NCBI GenBank assembly: GCA_024699855.1
Contig: JAMPIQ010000002.1
Span: 3,348,001 to 3,412,000, forward strand
DNA: 64,000 nt
Source of the DNA: Aphelenchoides besseyi
Lineage: Eukaryota > Nematoda > Chromadorea > Rhabditida > Aphelenchoididae
Direction of reading: 5' to 3'
In this document: in pieces, positions 54,518-64,000 of the stretch
Position numbering within the stretch: the stretch's first letter is position 1
Layout: each line of letters begins with the position of its first letter
Position numbers and translations under genes: made by a program
The notes under the pieces: generated by a model
Told to the model about the DNA's origin: nothing
Seen by the model: only the letters and a program-made list of their open reading frames with translations
Database searches by the model: none

Positions 54518-55999
54518 ATGGTTGAATGTGCGATCTGTCAGGCAGAAGACGGTGGAATGCATTACGGAGGGATATGTTGTTCGTGAGTGAAATGTCTTTG
54601 GTTTTGAGTATTCGAACGATTTTCGACGCTGCAAGAGTTTCTATCGTAGAACGGTGCGATTGAAATTGAACTACAAATGCAAATTCAAGGGCGATTGTCA
54701 GATTCGTCCACTGGATCGAAGAGCCTGTCGCTCGTGTCGTTTGGAGAAATGTCAGCGAATTGGAATGAACTCAAAACGTAAGAAACAGATTGCTACTCGA
54801 TTAGAACGAAGTTACAGTTGTTCATTCCGACAGAAGTTGCGATTCTGACGCGCGGATTATTTTTCGTAGGCGACGTGAACAAACGAGTAGGTGGTCATCG
54901 CTTAATGAATGTTCAGTGTCTGTAGATCAAATGTCAGTGACTGATTGTCGTACAGAAGAGTGGCACAGTGAAGTGATTACTGCGAATAGACGATTAGTGA
55001 GTATACGTAAATTGTTTTGTGTATTTGAGATTTTAGATATCGACCTTCAACGGTCCTCTAGCTGAACACAACTTGCTACTAATTCCTGATCCAAGGATGG
55101 TCAATTCGGTTGTTGATTACATACAAAAGATTGATTTGCTGTTGGATTCGTATTTCGAAGAAGTCCCATCAACGTACAGTAACATCGAATTGAGCGTTGA
55201 ACAAGGATTCTTTTTTGAACCTCGACGACTTTCACCGCGCTATAAAATTCACTGGGAACCGTTGCGTTTGTTTAGAACCGAGATTTACCTTCAAATTTGG
55301 TGCCGTACACTTCTCCTGTACGTCGACTGGGCTTCGCACGTCCTGAAGCTCCACAATCTGAGTCCGTCAGACAAATTGCAAATGACTGTTGGCCGTTGTA
55401 TTGTTAGTACTTGCTTGCTTATTTTTAAAAAGTCAATTCCACAACATACGAAGAAGGGATACGTGTTGATGACTGAAAACATGTACATTCCACTTGAAGC
55501 CACTGAATTAGTTCATTGCAAAAGAGATCCCATTTTTGATTGTATCTTTCAAATGAGCGTATATTATATCGAACAGTTTGTTGAACCATCACGCGAACTC
55601 AACATCACGGAACAGGAATTAGCGCTGCTCAAATTGATTGCCTTCTTCAATGCTGGTAATCGTACTAGGTATTACCCTTTCATTTCGTTTTTAGTGCTAA
55701 ATTTAAGTTCTGAAGGAAGGAAGATCGTAACTGATGCTCAACTTAACTATACATCCCTGTTGATTCAGTTGCTGAGATCAAAGATGGATGATCGAAAGGC
55801 CATTTACCGTATGACTCAACTTTTGTCTCTACTACCACCTTTGGAAGTAGGTCTAACGTTGTCATTGTTTAAATCGAATATTCAGCAACTTGAAGAGATC
55901 GAAAAAAACGGAATGTATCTGACCACTCTGCTAAATTACCGCGAAATGAAGGGATCATTAACTGAGGAGTTTTACATTAAGAGATGTTCACGAAGTTGA
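54518..55999 (+). CDS. nuclear hormone receptor (NHR), copy 1, with a defective splice acceptor in the DNA-binding domain
   Basis: Zinc-finger DNA-binding domain: CAICQAEDGGMHYGGICC, then CKSFYRRTVRLKLNYKCK and CRSCRLEKCQRIGMN. A hinge starts LVHSDRSCD and the ligand-binding domain follows. Exons 54518-54582, 54626-54777, 54818-54996, 55037-55655 and 55695-55999 sum to 1320 bases, 439 codons plus stop. The first intron must end TTTTCG instead of TTTCAG to keep the fourth zinc cysteine; the next AG sites would drop four residues including that cysteine. The copy at 57504 has a normal AG at the equivalent place. It regulates transcription in the nucleus if functional. The divergent finger and weak ligand-binding similarity are typical of the nematode supplementary NHR expansion. 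Confidence 0.85.
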
Positions 56000-57503
56000 G
56001 TGTTCGATTAGTTTTTGTTTCATGCAAATAAAAGTGATCTACGATTTGATCTCAGAACTTGAACTCGTTGAACTCGAAAGCGTGTTTGCAGTCGATATAC
56101 GTCATTGCTAATCTCTCAACAAGCAATAACGTTTATTTAAATTCGAAAATTATCCAGTTGAACGGCGACATGCCATTTTTCACGTGACTGTCTTCGTGGC
56201 AGATCGTTCTAGAAATAAACCGAAAAATAACAACAAAAACATTCAACATGACTACGGTCAACGATTTCGAAACTCGCCGTTCTTCGTATTTTAAACTACG
56301 TGTTTTGTGACAACTGGAAATCGTGCAAATTTCACCGCTAATCAATCGTTCGTCGAACTGCGAGTTTTTGTCATGGACATCGACCTTGGTTCGTTCGTTC
56401 GAGAATAGCAGTGCAGTAAGTGGATTATACAACCGAACGTTCACGACGCGGAAGCCCTCAGCGAACATGTCAACTCGACTGTGCGTCAATAAACAGCGAG
56501 AAATTAAAAGGCAGAAACCTTTGAATGGGTCACGTGCGTCCCCAAAATAAAACGTCGGTGACCCCACCTTATAGACTTTCCAATCGAGTGTAAAGCCCTG
56601 CTCCGTCAATCAAACTTCAACGGTTTGTCGCCGCCCCATCGGTCGTTCTTTCGCTCCGACTAACTTTATTACGTAGATAGATCAGTCGAGATCATGGGAA
56701 TCAGGGATTCGGGGTTTTTTGCGGGCGTTTTCTTTGCTTGACGTGCTTATACGGTAGAACTACGGTGGTTTGAATGAAGAAGCGATTTCAACGAGACGAA
56801 ACCGTTGAATAAGGTCTGACATATCACCGATGGTATTGACTTGTGTTTACTGCCAAAATAACGTAAAGTGCTTTTATGAACGATGTTTTTGTTTACTTGA
56901 AAGTTTGAAATTTCAATGTCATGAACATAGCTGATACTCATGAGCACAATTTTCATGATTGACGATCAAGTAAACTTTTCAGAAACCATTTATTTGCAAG
57001 ATAAGATTGGATATAATCACGCTAACTTTGATCTGTTGGGTCCAATGTTGGGTTGTAAGGAACGTATGAGTTGACGTAATTAGGTTTCTAAGGTTTAAAT
57101 GCAATCTAATCGGACTAGAAGATTGTCTGTGGAATTTACGTGACATTTGAAGCTCGAACAAACATGGGAACTCTTTTGGAGTTTTTTTGCGGAACGTTTT
57201 CCGCTCCGGTCAATGTTCTTCGCTTCTTTTCGCCGAACAAAACACAAGGCGGCAGGTTGAACAAGAGAATTCTCCATCAAATTTTAACATCAGCACCTTT
57301 TCCTGTTACTCTTTCGTCTCTCTTTTTTGCCACGTTGCGTGGTGCAGAGCACAGAAAAAGGTACAGGCTTTTAGCTACAACACAATCCGCTTTAAATTTG
57401 TGTCCTCCGATGCACGTGCGTTTGGTCTCGTGAAACCGAATGAAAGTAAACAGTCAATTAAGAGTTCCAGTTGCTCAGTTTCCACGAATTTGTTTCTCTT
57501 GGA
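56000..57503. other. intergenic DNA between the two NHR genes
   Basis: Contains a - strand frame (56133-56470, listed separately) and nothing else I can support. The last 150 bases form the 5' flank of the second NHR. Confidence 0.4.
56133..56470 (-). CDS. hypothetical protein, weak evidence
   Basis: Open frame of about 112 codons from a Met in RVDMFAEGF (FRVVNVRLYNPLTALLFSNE, FDERLISGEICTISSCHKTR), open further upstream without an ATG. The C-terminal part would be hydrophobic (VVMLNVFVVIFRFISRTIC), or that segment may be an intron ending TTTCTAG. Codon character is fair. No family is recognised. Confidence 0.25.
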
Positions 57504-60093
57504 ATGTCGCCCATTAAGTACTTGACTCCCTCATGCGGTGTTTGTTTGGAGGAAAAGAGCGGACGCCATTATGGTCAGTTTATCTTATCGAATTTTCTAT
57601 TTGTCGAACCGACGTTCACCGGAGTTATGACAAATCTCTTTTTTCCAGGTGCCAATTGCTGTCGGTGAGTTCTTCGCAAAAACACGATCTGCAAAAAGGT
57701 TTCGCGAGTACGGTAACTCCAGCAAACACAAGCAACACTTTAAAGACACAATGAATCACAAGGAAAAGGTTAACCCGAACTTGTTAGTTTACTCCGACGC
57801 ATGTATCGTGATGACGTCAAGAGAACAAAAACCGTTTTACTCCCGCACACTTTTTTGTTAACTATTTATAGTGAGCATATGGTTTTGTTACCAAAAAACT
57901 GATCATAAACATACTGCAAGAAATGGATTAAAAGTTAATAATTCGGTTGGTTTCAGAGGATGCAAAGGTGTGTTTTGGACAAACAGTTTTCGTTGGATTT
58001 CCAGTTGTGATTGTCAGTTGGTTATCTTTTTGGTTTCAGGTTTCTTCAGACGTAGTGTCCGACTACAACGGCAATGTAATTCGAAAAAAGTTTCATTAGA
58101 CTTGTTGTTTTGATTGCAGATGTCTGCGCCTATTCTCAGAAGTGTGTGATTGAAAAAGCATTTCGCAATTGCTGGTGAGTACTTGTTCTTTGGGTTCCAA
58201 TAATTTCCTTTAAGTCGAGCTTGTCGATTCAAGAAGTGTCTTGAAATTGGCTTGAATCCACGATGTAAGTTGATGTAATCACTTCAGTAGTCGTTTTTCT
58301 TTCCAGTGGTTCACAGTGATAGAAGTTGTGATGTAGACGCACCGTGGCGTGAGCGATCAGCTTCCAACGCGAGTGATCAACGCAAACCTGACTCGACAAC
58401 TCTCGATAGCCCTCCAGGCAACGGAGCTGTGACGGTTTGGCGTCCAAAAGAAGAACCAATCGATGTGCTTGATGACTTGCTTTCCGCATCCTTCGCTTTT
58501 GATTGTCAGATTTTGATAGAGTCAAGTAAATTCAAAGTAAGTTGGTTTCTGCATTGAACGTTCGTTTTCTCCTCAGAGATTGCGGAAAACGTGGAAACTC
58601 AAAAAGTCACGTTCTTTTTTATCGAGAGCGTGATCATTGTTGCCTGTCTATTCTACGGTAATCGCATTTAAAGTCTGCTTCATGCGCAATTGAACCCACC
58701 GATCATATTGGGAGCCGATTTGTTTGAGCGGTCGATTTCCATCGACGATTGATTAGTTCGATTTTTGAAAGTGAACCGTCGCTTCACAACACAAAGAACG
58801 TGGGGGGGAGAAGGCAGTTTCCGTGTGAGGGTGGTTGAAAAGTTGGCGAAACGATTAACACACGTTTCGATGCAATTCATCAAACACACGTCGACGTACC
58901 AGTTGCATTGCCGATTCCATCACGAGTTCTCGACTCTCTGCTGCAACACAAAATAAAGTTCAATGAAAAACCAATTAATAAGATCAAAGATTGTCAATTT
59001 ATGTTTTAGTTTGAATTCGAAAACAACGGAACACTCGGATCCAAGCAGCTAATACCCTTGTTTGATCGTCGTGACATACGCTCTGTGGTTCGATACTTTC
59101 TTTTGGTAGATGAATTCATTGACAATTTCGCTGAACACCAACACAATCACATCAACTCGCCATTACATTTCTATGATCTCCATACGAAATTGGAAGACGC
59201 TTTCTACCACCAACCAAGAAAAATGTGTCAACGATCGAAGGCAAGAGATTCGCTCGAATTACGGTACTCATCTATTAACGTTTTGCAGATGTTGTGGCAA
59301 CCTCGTGAGCTGCTGACCGGTGAAGCTTTTCGATCTGTCTGGTGTCGAATTGCATTGCACTACGTCGATTGGGCGTCTTTCATTCCCGATTTATACGAAC
59401 TGAATGTTCACGATCAATTAGGTATGATCGTTGGACGATTTGTGCCCCTTTTGTGGCAGATCATTGCTCATCGGTCGTATAAGAACACAAACACAAAATG
59501 CGTTTTGACAACCGGTGGAACGTATGTACCATTGGAAGGGAAAGAGCGGGAGTATTTGGAGAAAGAACCGTATGTTTGATTCCACTCCACTGTTTCAATG
59601 AATTCAATTTAGAGCAGCCAAGTTTGCCATTGAAGCCGGCAGCTGGATGTACGAATGTTTTTTGGAGCCAGCAAAAGAACTGAACATTACGGACGCTGAA
59701 TTCTCTCTGTTACGAGTAATTGCATTCTTGTCGCCTGTTCCACAGTTGAGTGCCGAAGGTCGAAAAATTATTCGAGAAGCTCAACGATTCTATCAGTCCT
59801 GTCTCCTGAAACTTATTCAAACACAAACAGATCCGATAAGTGCAGCAAAACGGATTTCTGAACTTCTACTTCTTCTGCCGCCGATTGAGGTTGGTATTCA
59901 GTAAGATAATCCGTAAATTACCCGCATTTTAGCACGTCTCCACCATCGAAGATAATCATATGACCGGTGAGTTTCGAGTTTAGCTATTACTTTTGTTAAC
60001 TTCAGTATTTAAGTGATGACATTGTTCAATCAAAACAACATGAAAGGCGATTTGACATACGCGTTCTATTTGCAACGACATTTACGCTCATAA
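57504..60093 (+). CDS. nuclear hormone receptor, copy 2, intact DNA-binding domain
   Basis: Starts MSPIKYLTPSCGVCLEEKSG. Split over short exons the finger reads CGVC...HYGANCCRGCKGFFRRS...QKCVIEKAFRNCCRACRFKKC, with all zinc cysteines and the P-box CRGCKG. The hinge LVHSDRSCDVD is almost the same as in copy 1. A 450-bp intron (about 58540-59010) leads to the ligand-binding domain (RELLTGEAFRSVWCRIALHY, DWASFIPDLYELNVHDQLGM, ELNITDAEFSLLRVIAF, LSAEGRKIIREAQRFYQSCL). The last exon keeps the frame if a TATTTAAG acceptor is used and ends FYLQRHLRS. Sequence order and introns match copy 1, so the pair is a tandem duplication. Transcription factor; ligand and targets unknown. Confidence 0.86.
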
Positions 60094-61453
60094 CTCCAAC
60101 GTTCTACCTCAATTCTCGGCATCATCGATTTGTGTTCGAGATTCCTCACATTATCTGCTTAAGATTGTAGCATAATAAAAAAAGCTTCTATAGTCTTTGA
60201 CTGTTACAGAACTTCCGGTTGTTTGATTTGTACATTGTTGAAGATAAATATTATGTTTTGTACTCTACAGGCGACATGATTGCTCTATTTTTGAATACAA
60301 GTACAAAAATATTCTGAGACGACTTCCTCTGATGACCAATCAGACTGGTCTTAGTTTCGTTTAATGACCACCTTCTTAACTGACCTGTTGAAAGTCGACA
60401 ACCGAAATCTCGGAATTGCTCGGATCGGTTCAGACTCGTTTATGCGTCAAGTAATCATTCGGATATTGTTTTGAATAGATTCACTGAAAACTACTCACGG
60501 TTTAATGGAATGAAAACAAATTGCGTCTATTGCGTAAGCTTTCAATGATGTTAATCATGACTTGTATGCGTTTACGGTAACGATCTTTCAATTCGCGTTT
60601 CCCACGAAATGGCCGTTTTGAATTTGTTTGTTCGAGTCTATAATCGACTACAAGACTGAGTTCCGGATACAAAATTCTTCTCCTTCTTTCTATTTCCATG
60701 TTCCCGCCCATTGATCGATCGTGCTCTTGTTCTTAAAAGTGTAAGATGTCATTGGCATGTTCTAATGATCTGTGGAATTTTCGAAACTGCGTACATCGAC
60801 TCCGGAGAGACAACGATGAATGCAGGAGTAATTGGAAAACTTCCTTATTCATCACGTTGAAGTGCGACAACAAGAAGGCGGTCGTTTAATGAGGTCCATT
60901 TAGAGAGCAATTGCAACCTGTTTGTTTTCCTCTACGGCATTCAATGAGCAGATTCGAAAGTCACGCGCAAATTCCCGTCGAATAGACGGAATTTGCATTA
61001 GCCCGCCCAACCTGTTCCGATTCGAAACGATAATCACCGTAGTCAAACAGTCGTCCAAATTTCATTTCACGTTTACCGCCCTCATTTCATGTTCGAGTGT
61101 AATCGAACACACGACATCGGTTGCCAATCAAATTGTTTCCCTAGTCGATTAACTCATTTGACAGGTGATCTTCTCGACTTTTCTGCTCATTGCACTTTGC
61201 AACGTAGAACACAGTAATTGAATTGATTTGTTATTCGAGACAAATTTGCTCGTGTCCCTCTTGTTGTTCGTATAAAAACTTTATTCCAGGAATAAAGACG
61301 CCAATAGAATTTGAGACCAACGTTCAAAAACCAAATTCGATTCTTCTAACGCACTTTGACTTCGAAGAGCCCTCGGAGTTGTCGATTTGAGAGCTCTGGT
61401 TTTGTCAACTGATAATTTTGTTCGGTTTTCAACATTTCATTCTCAACCGTCAT
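60094..61453. other. intergenic DNA
   Basis: Holds one short - strand frame (60502-60711, listed separately). Other frames look like chance. The right part is the 5' flank of the chemoreceptor gene. Confidence 0.45.
60502..60711 (-). CDS. small very basic protein, hypothetical
   Basis: An ATG-started frame of 69 codons (MGGNMEIERRRRILYPELSL, FRGKRELKDRYRKRIQVMIN), unusually rich in Arg and Lys with an amphipathic helix near the end. It may be a complete small gene or one exon of a larger one. No splice or promoter evidence and no family recognised. Confidence 0.3.
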   Translation of the reverse strand: MGGNMEIERRRRILYPELSLVVDYRLEQTNSKRPFRGKRELKDRYRKRIQVMINIIESLRNRRNLFSFH

Positions 61454-62826
61454 GTCGTCTGTGAACGTGATCAAAGCATTTTGGTTTGTGTCGACAAGGA
61501 ACTAGAACTCGATTAACTCGTAAACTTTTTAGGGTCATTGATTTCGCAGGAACCGTTTTGGGCGTGATCCTGAATATCCTTCTTTTCGTTATTATCTTCA
61601 GGACATCGCAGGGCAAAATTCAACAGTACAGTTACATCTTTTTGATTACTGCAGCTGGAGGTGTTGTTCAATCGGTTGTTGAGATGGTCACAGCACATCA
61701 ACTGATCTTGAAAAAAGGTAAGACCTTTAAAATAGAACTCCACATAATCACGTATCCACATTTCAGGTGTCCTCTTTGTGTTACCAATGGGAATTGAACG
61801 ACATTTTCCTAACATGCTTGTTTGTTTCTTTTTCTTGCATGTTTGGCTAGCAATGCTGAACATCTTTGTTGTTGCTGCTCAACACAAATTTCGATATGCA
61901 ATCATCAAGTAAGTGAAAATCGACTTCGCAGAACTCCCCAACGTCAAATTAATTCCCGGAAATGGTGCAAATTTTTGACATTTTGCTAACAATTAGACCA
62001 GTGGGAATTTCACGACCACTTCAAAATAGATTCGTCTATAATGGGCTGGGAATTAGAAAGTTTGTAGAAGTGGAATGTGTTTTAATGCTGAAATCTAACC
62101 GATAATGTGCAAAACAAAATAACCGCAATTATTTAGATCAACTGCTACGACTGGTGGATTGCTTCGCGATCTGTTCATTGTACTCGTCGCATCGTTGATC
62201 ATCTCGGTGCCCGCTGGTTATGGGATTGTTCAAACATCAACTCGTAATTTGGCAACCGAATACCTGAGCATGATAGATGATGGCAACGATGCAAAACAAT
62301 TGATTATGTACACCGCTGATGTGCGTCGTGATTGGGGAACGATGGTTTTCGTTTACGGTGGAATGATTTTCGGCACAGCAACTGTTTGGCTGTTCGCCTA
62401 TTACATGTACAAGAGTTTCAGCGCTGTCCAAGGAAGTCGTGATGCGACCGTTAGTAACCGTACAATCGCAATGCAACGAGAGTTTGCCAAATCGCTTGTC
62501 GTTCAAACGATCAACACTGCGATCTTTGTTATGACGCCTCTATTTCTCATTTGTGTTGCTTTGGCTCTTCGTTGGGACTACCCGCTGGTTGGTGCCGGAA
62601 TTATGTAAGTTGCAATGGAAGTACAAATATACAAAGCTTTTTAAGGTCTCCGCTCAACTGGCTTCCCGCTGTCAACGCGATCATTATTATCTCCATGATT
62701 AAGACCTACAGAAACTATATCATTAAACTGTTTGGAAAGAAACAGATCTTAGACGCGAGCAGCACACCTATCAAAACTCTCAGTACTTTCACAACGATTC
62801 CGAGTGCTTCTAAATGTCCCGCCTAA
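61454..62826 (+). CDS. seven-transmembrane chemoreceptor (nematode serpentine receptor superfamily)
   Basis: Five exons (61454-61485, 61533-61717, 61767-61908, 62137-62604, 62646-62826) sum to 1008 bases, 335 codons plus stop. Seven hydrophobic helices follow one another: VLGVILNILLFVIIF (TM1), YIFLITAAGGVVQSVVEMV, MLVCFFFLHVWLAMLNIFVV, LFIVLVASLIISVPAGYGIV, VFVYGGMIFGTATVWLFAYY, TINTAIFVMTPLFLICVALA and WLPAVNAIIIISMIKTYR. The WLP...N...I...K-YR end of TM7 is typical of the Str/Srh/Srd-type families. Probably on ciliated sensory endings of chemosensory neurons. The subfamily is uncertain. Confidence 0.85.
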
Positions 62827-63243
62827 CACTCTTATCTTTTAACCGAATATTGTCTATGAACTATAAAATTGTATTTTGAGATATGAACTCGGATCCTAAT
62901 TTCCACAGACTATTCGAAAACGTAAACACGCACTTTCATTAATAGAATTAACGATTGTAACAAGAGCGAATACAATGTTGAGTCAGAGTAATGTTCGAAT
63001 CCAAAAACCCGATTATTCCTCTAATAATTTAATATCAGGCTCTATTGAGATCACCCGTCGAACATTAGCCCACAGGTTTGTGTGCTTTCTGAGTCCGGAA
63101 TTTTAAATTTTTATCAAAAAGACTTCCAAATCTCTGAATGAAACTCGACGCTTTACAGGTGACATTTAAAGCAGTATAGAGCATGAAAGACCACAGTCAT
63201 AGTTCCTGATCTTCATTTGTCGTGTGTAAATTTCAACAATCCA
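62827..63243. other. intergenic DNA
   Basis: Short spacer between two chemoreceptor genes. No gene seen. Confidence 0.5.
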
Positions 63244-64000
63244 ATGGAGCGTTTTATTTTCAAGCACGAAGAATGGGAACGAATGTACAACTGCGATCTG
63301 ATCGACGTCAATTCGATTCCGATAGCCGAACGAAGACACATCGTTGCTGGGATCACTCTTGTTCTTATGACTATTGTCCTTGAGCTCCTTTATCTTCCTT
63401 GTTTGATCGTCATATCGAGACACACTCAACATCCATGCTATCGTATTATGTTGTTCATTGGTAAGAAACAGATTTGCCGAGAATAGTCGCTTGTTTTTGA
63501 AGGCATCTTCGATTGCTGTTCTATGCTTTTTACGGGAATCTACACGGGCTTAGGTTTATCGTCCGGATTCGTTTTTTGCTCAAATCCAACCCTCATTTAC
63601 CTTGCAGGGGTTGCAGGCACAAGTACCGTTAATTGACAATACGAAATTAGTATTCGATAATATTTAGGTTTGTGGGCGGTGGTTTCACTTAGTTCGCTAA
63701 TTTTGGCGGCGAATCGTTGTGTCGAAGTTATTTCGAGCTACTGGGGTCGCAAGTTGTTTGAAGGTCAGAAAGTTAAACTCTGGCTAGTTGCTCCCTGTTT
63801 GTACGGTTAGTGGCACACAAAAGAACCGATAATTTAATTGAACAAAAAACAACTTGAGAACAAACTTTCAGGTCTTTTTGTCGTCTGGACAGCGAATCCG
63901 GGACTTTTGAATTCCATTTACACAGCCTGGATGTTTCATCCACATGTTGGATATTTGCGCAATGTTACAACAGTTAGTGTTCGGCTTCTTGAACTACAGT
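63244..64000 (+). CDS. serpentine receptor class T (srt) chemoreceptor, 5' part (truncated by window edge)
   Basis: Exons 63244-63460, 63503-63622, 63668-63805 and 63872-64000 (open at the edge) keep the frame. The order MYNCDLIDVNSIPIAERRHI, then ITLVLMTIVLELLYLPCLIV, HPCYRIMLFIGIFDCCSM, GFVFCSNPTLIYLAGVAG, SLSSLILAANRCVEV and KLWLVAPCLYGLFVVW is the standard Srt pattern (Y-x-C near the N-terminus, YxPC in TM1, AxNRC in TM3, W-L/A-W...). TM1 to about TM4 lie in the window. Expected on sensory neuron cilia. The upstream neighbour is a 7TM gene of another family on the same strand. Confidence 0.9.

Noticed and set aside
60922..61152. + strand frame of 76 codons
   Set aside because: No coding character, no splice sites and no conserved motif; placed in intergenic DNA.

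Overview
The window is nuclear DNA from a nematode. The evidence is the gene content: an srt-type chemoreceptor, a second 7TM chemoreceptor, a Patched-related (PTR) protein, divergent nuclear hormone receptors in tandem, a DEG/ENaC channel, ShKT domains fused to an M13 peptidase fold, an SH2-tyrosine kinase of the expanded nematode Fer-like group, and a Mos1-type HTH (HTH_48) domain. Most introns are about 35-60 nt, starting GTAAG/GTGAG and ending TTTCAG or TTTTAG. I found no rRNA, no complete tRNA, no SL RNA and no CRISPR array. The sequence does not tell me the species.

Layout. 1-1658 (-): 5' part of the DNA2 nuclease/helicase gene. 1931-6141: a 4.2-kb segment bounded by Tc1-type terminal inverted repeats and TA dinucleotides. 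It holds an internally deleted Tc1 transposase, a broken insulin-like gene, an unrecognised gene with a PIP-box-like motif, a very stable UUCG hairpin and about 1.35 kb of G-poor DNA. 6322-7833: a Tc1 element with IR/DR ends and a frameshifted DD34E transposase, inserted in LTR-like DNA. 8417-11122 (+): an intact secreted M13 (neprilysin-type) peptidase. 11399-13028 (-): two small secreted-peptide genes, one of them a good neuropeptide-precursor candidate. 13029-20425: 7.4 kb without a convincing gene. 20426-26962 (-): SH2-tyrosine kinase, a single-pass membrane protein with two in-frame stops, and an MFS sugar transporter. 27252-28366 (+): two small genes. 28598-36632: a nested retroelement, with a BEL/Pao element inside a CCHC-gag/retropepsin element flanked by 540-bp direct repeats. 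36640-39660: a gene-decay zone with a real 267-aa gene, a decayed tandem copy of it and a truncated second dna-2 helicase fragment. 40141-43448 (+): PTR protein. 44370-47378 (+): ShKT-M13 protein that has lost its zinc site. 47806-50262: small secreted peptide (+) and DEG/ENaC channel (-). 51380-54020 (+): a membrane-anchored or secreted protein and a protein with a transposase-derived HTH. 54518-60093 (+): two paralogous nuclear receptors. 61454-64000 (+): two chemoreceptors.

How the genes fit together. This is not an operon or a single pathway. Several genes belong to neural and signalling repertoires: peptide precursors, an active M13 peptidase (the family degrades neuropeptides), a probable pseudopeptidase relative, a peptide- or acid-type DEG/ENaC channel and chemoreceptors. 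Mobile DNA is the other theme: gene fragments carried between Tc1 ends, a domesticated transposase HTH, and decaying gene copies beside a retroelement. Exon models were built by eye from frames and GT-AG sites. Where I summed exon lengths and they came to a whole number of codons, I say so.
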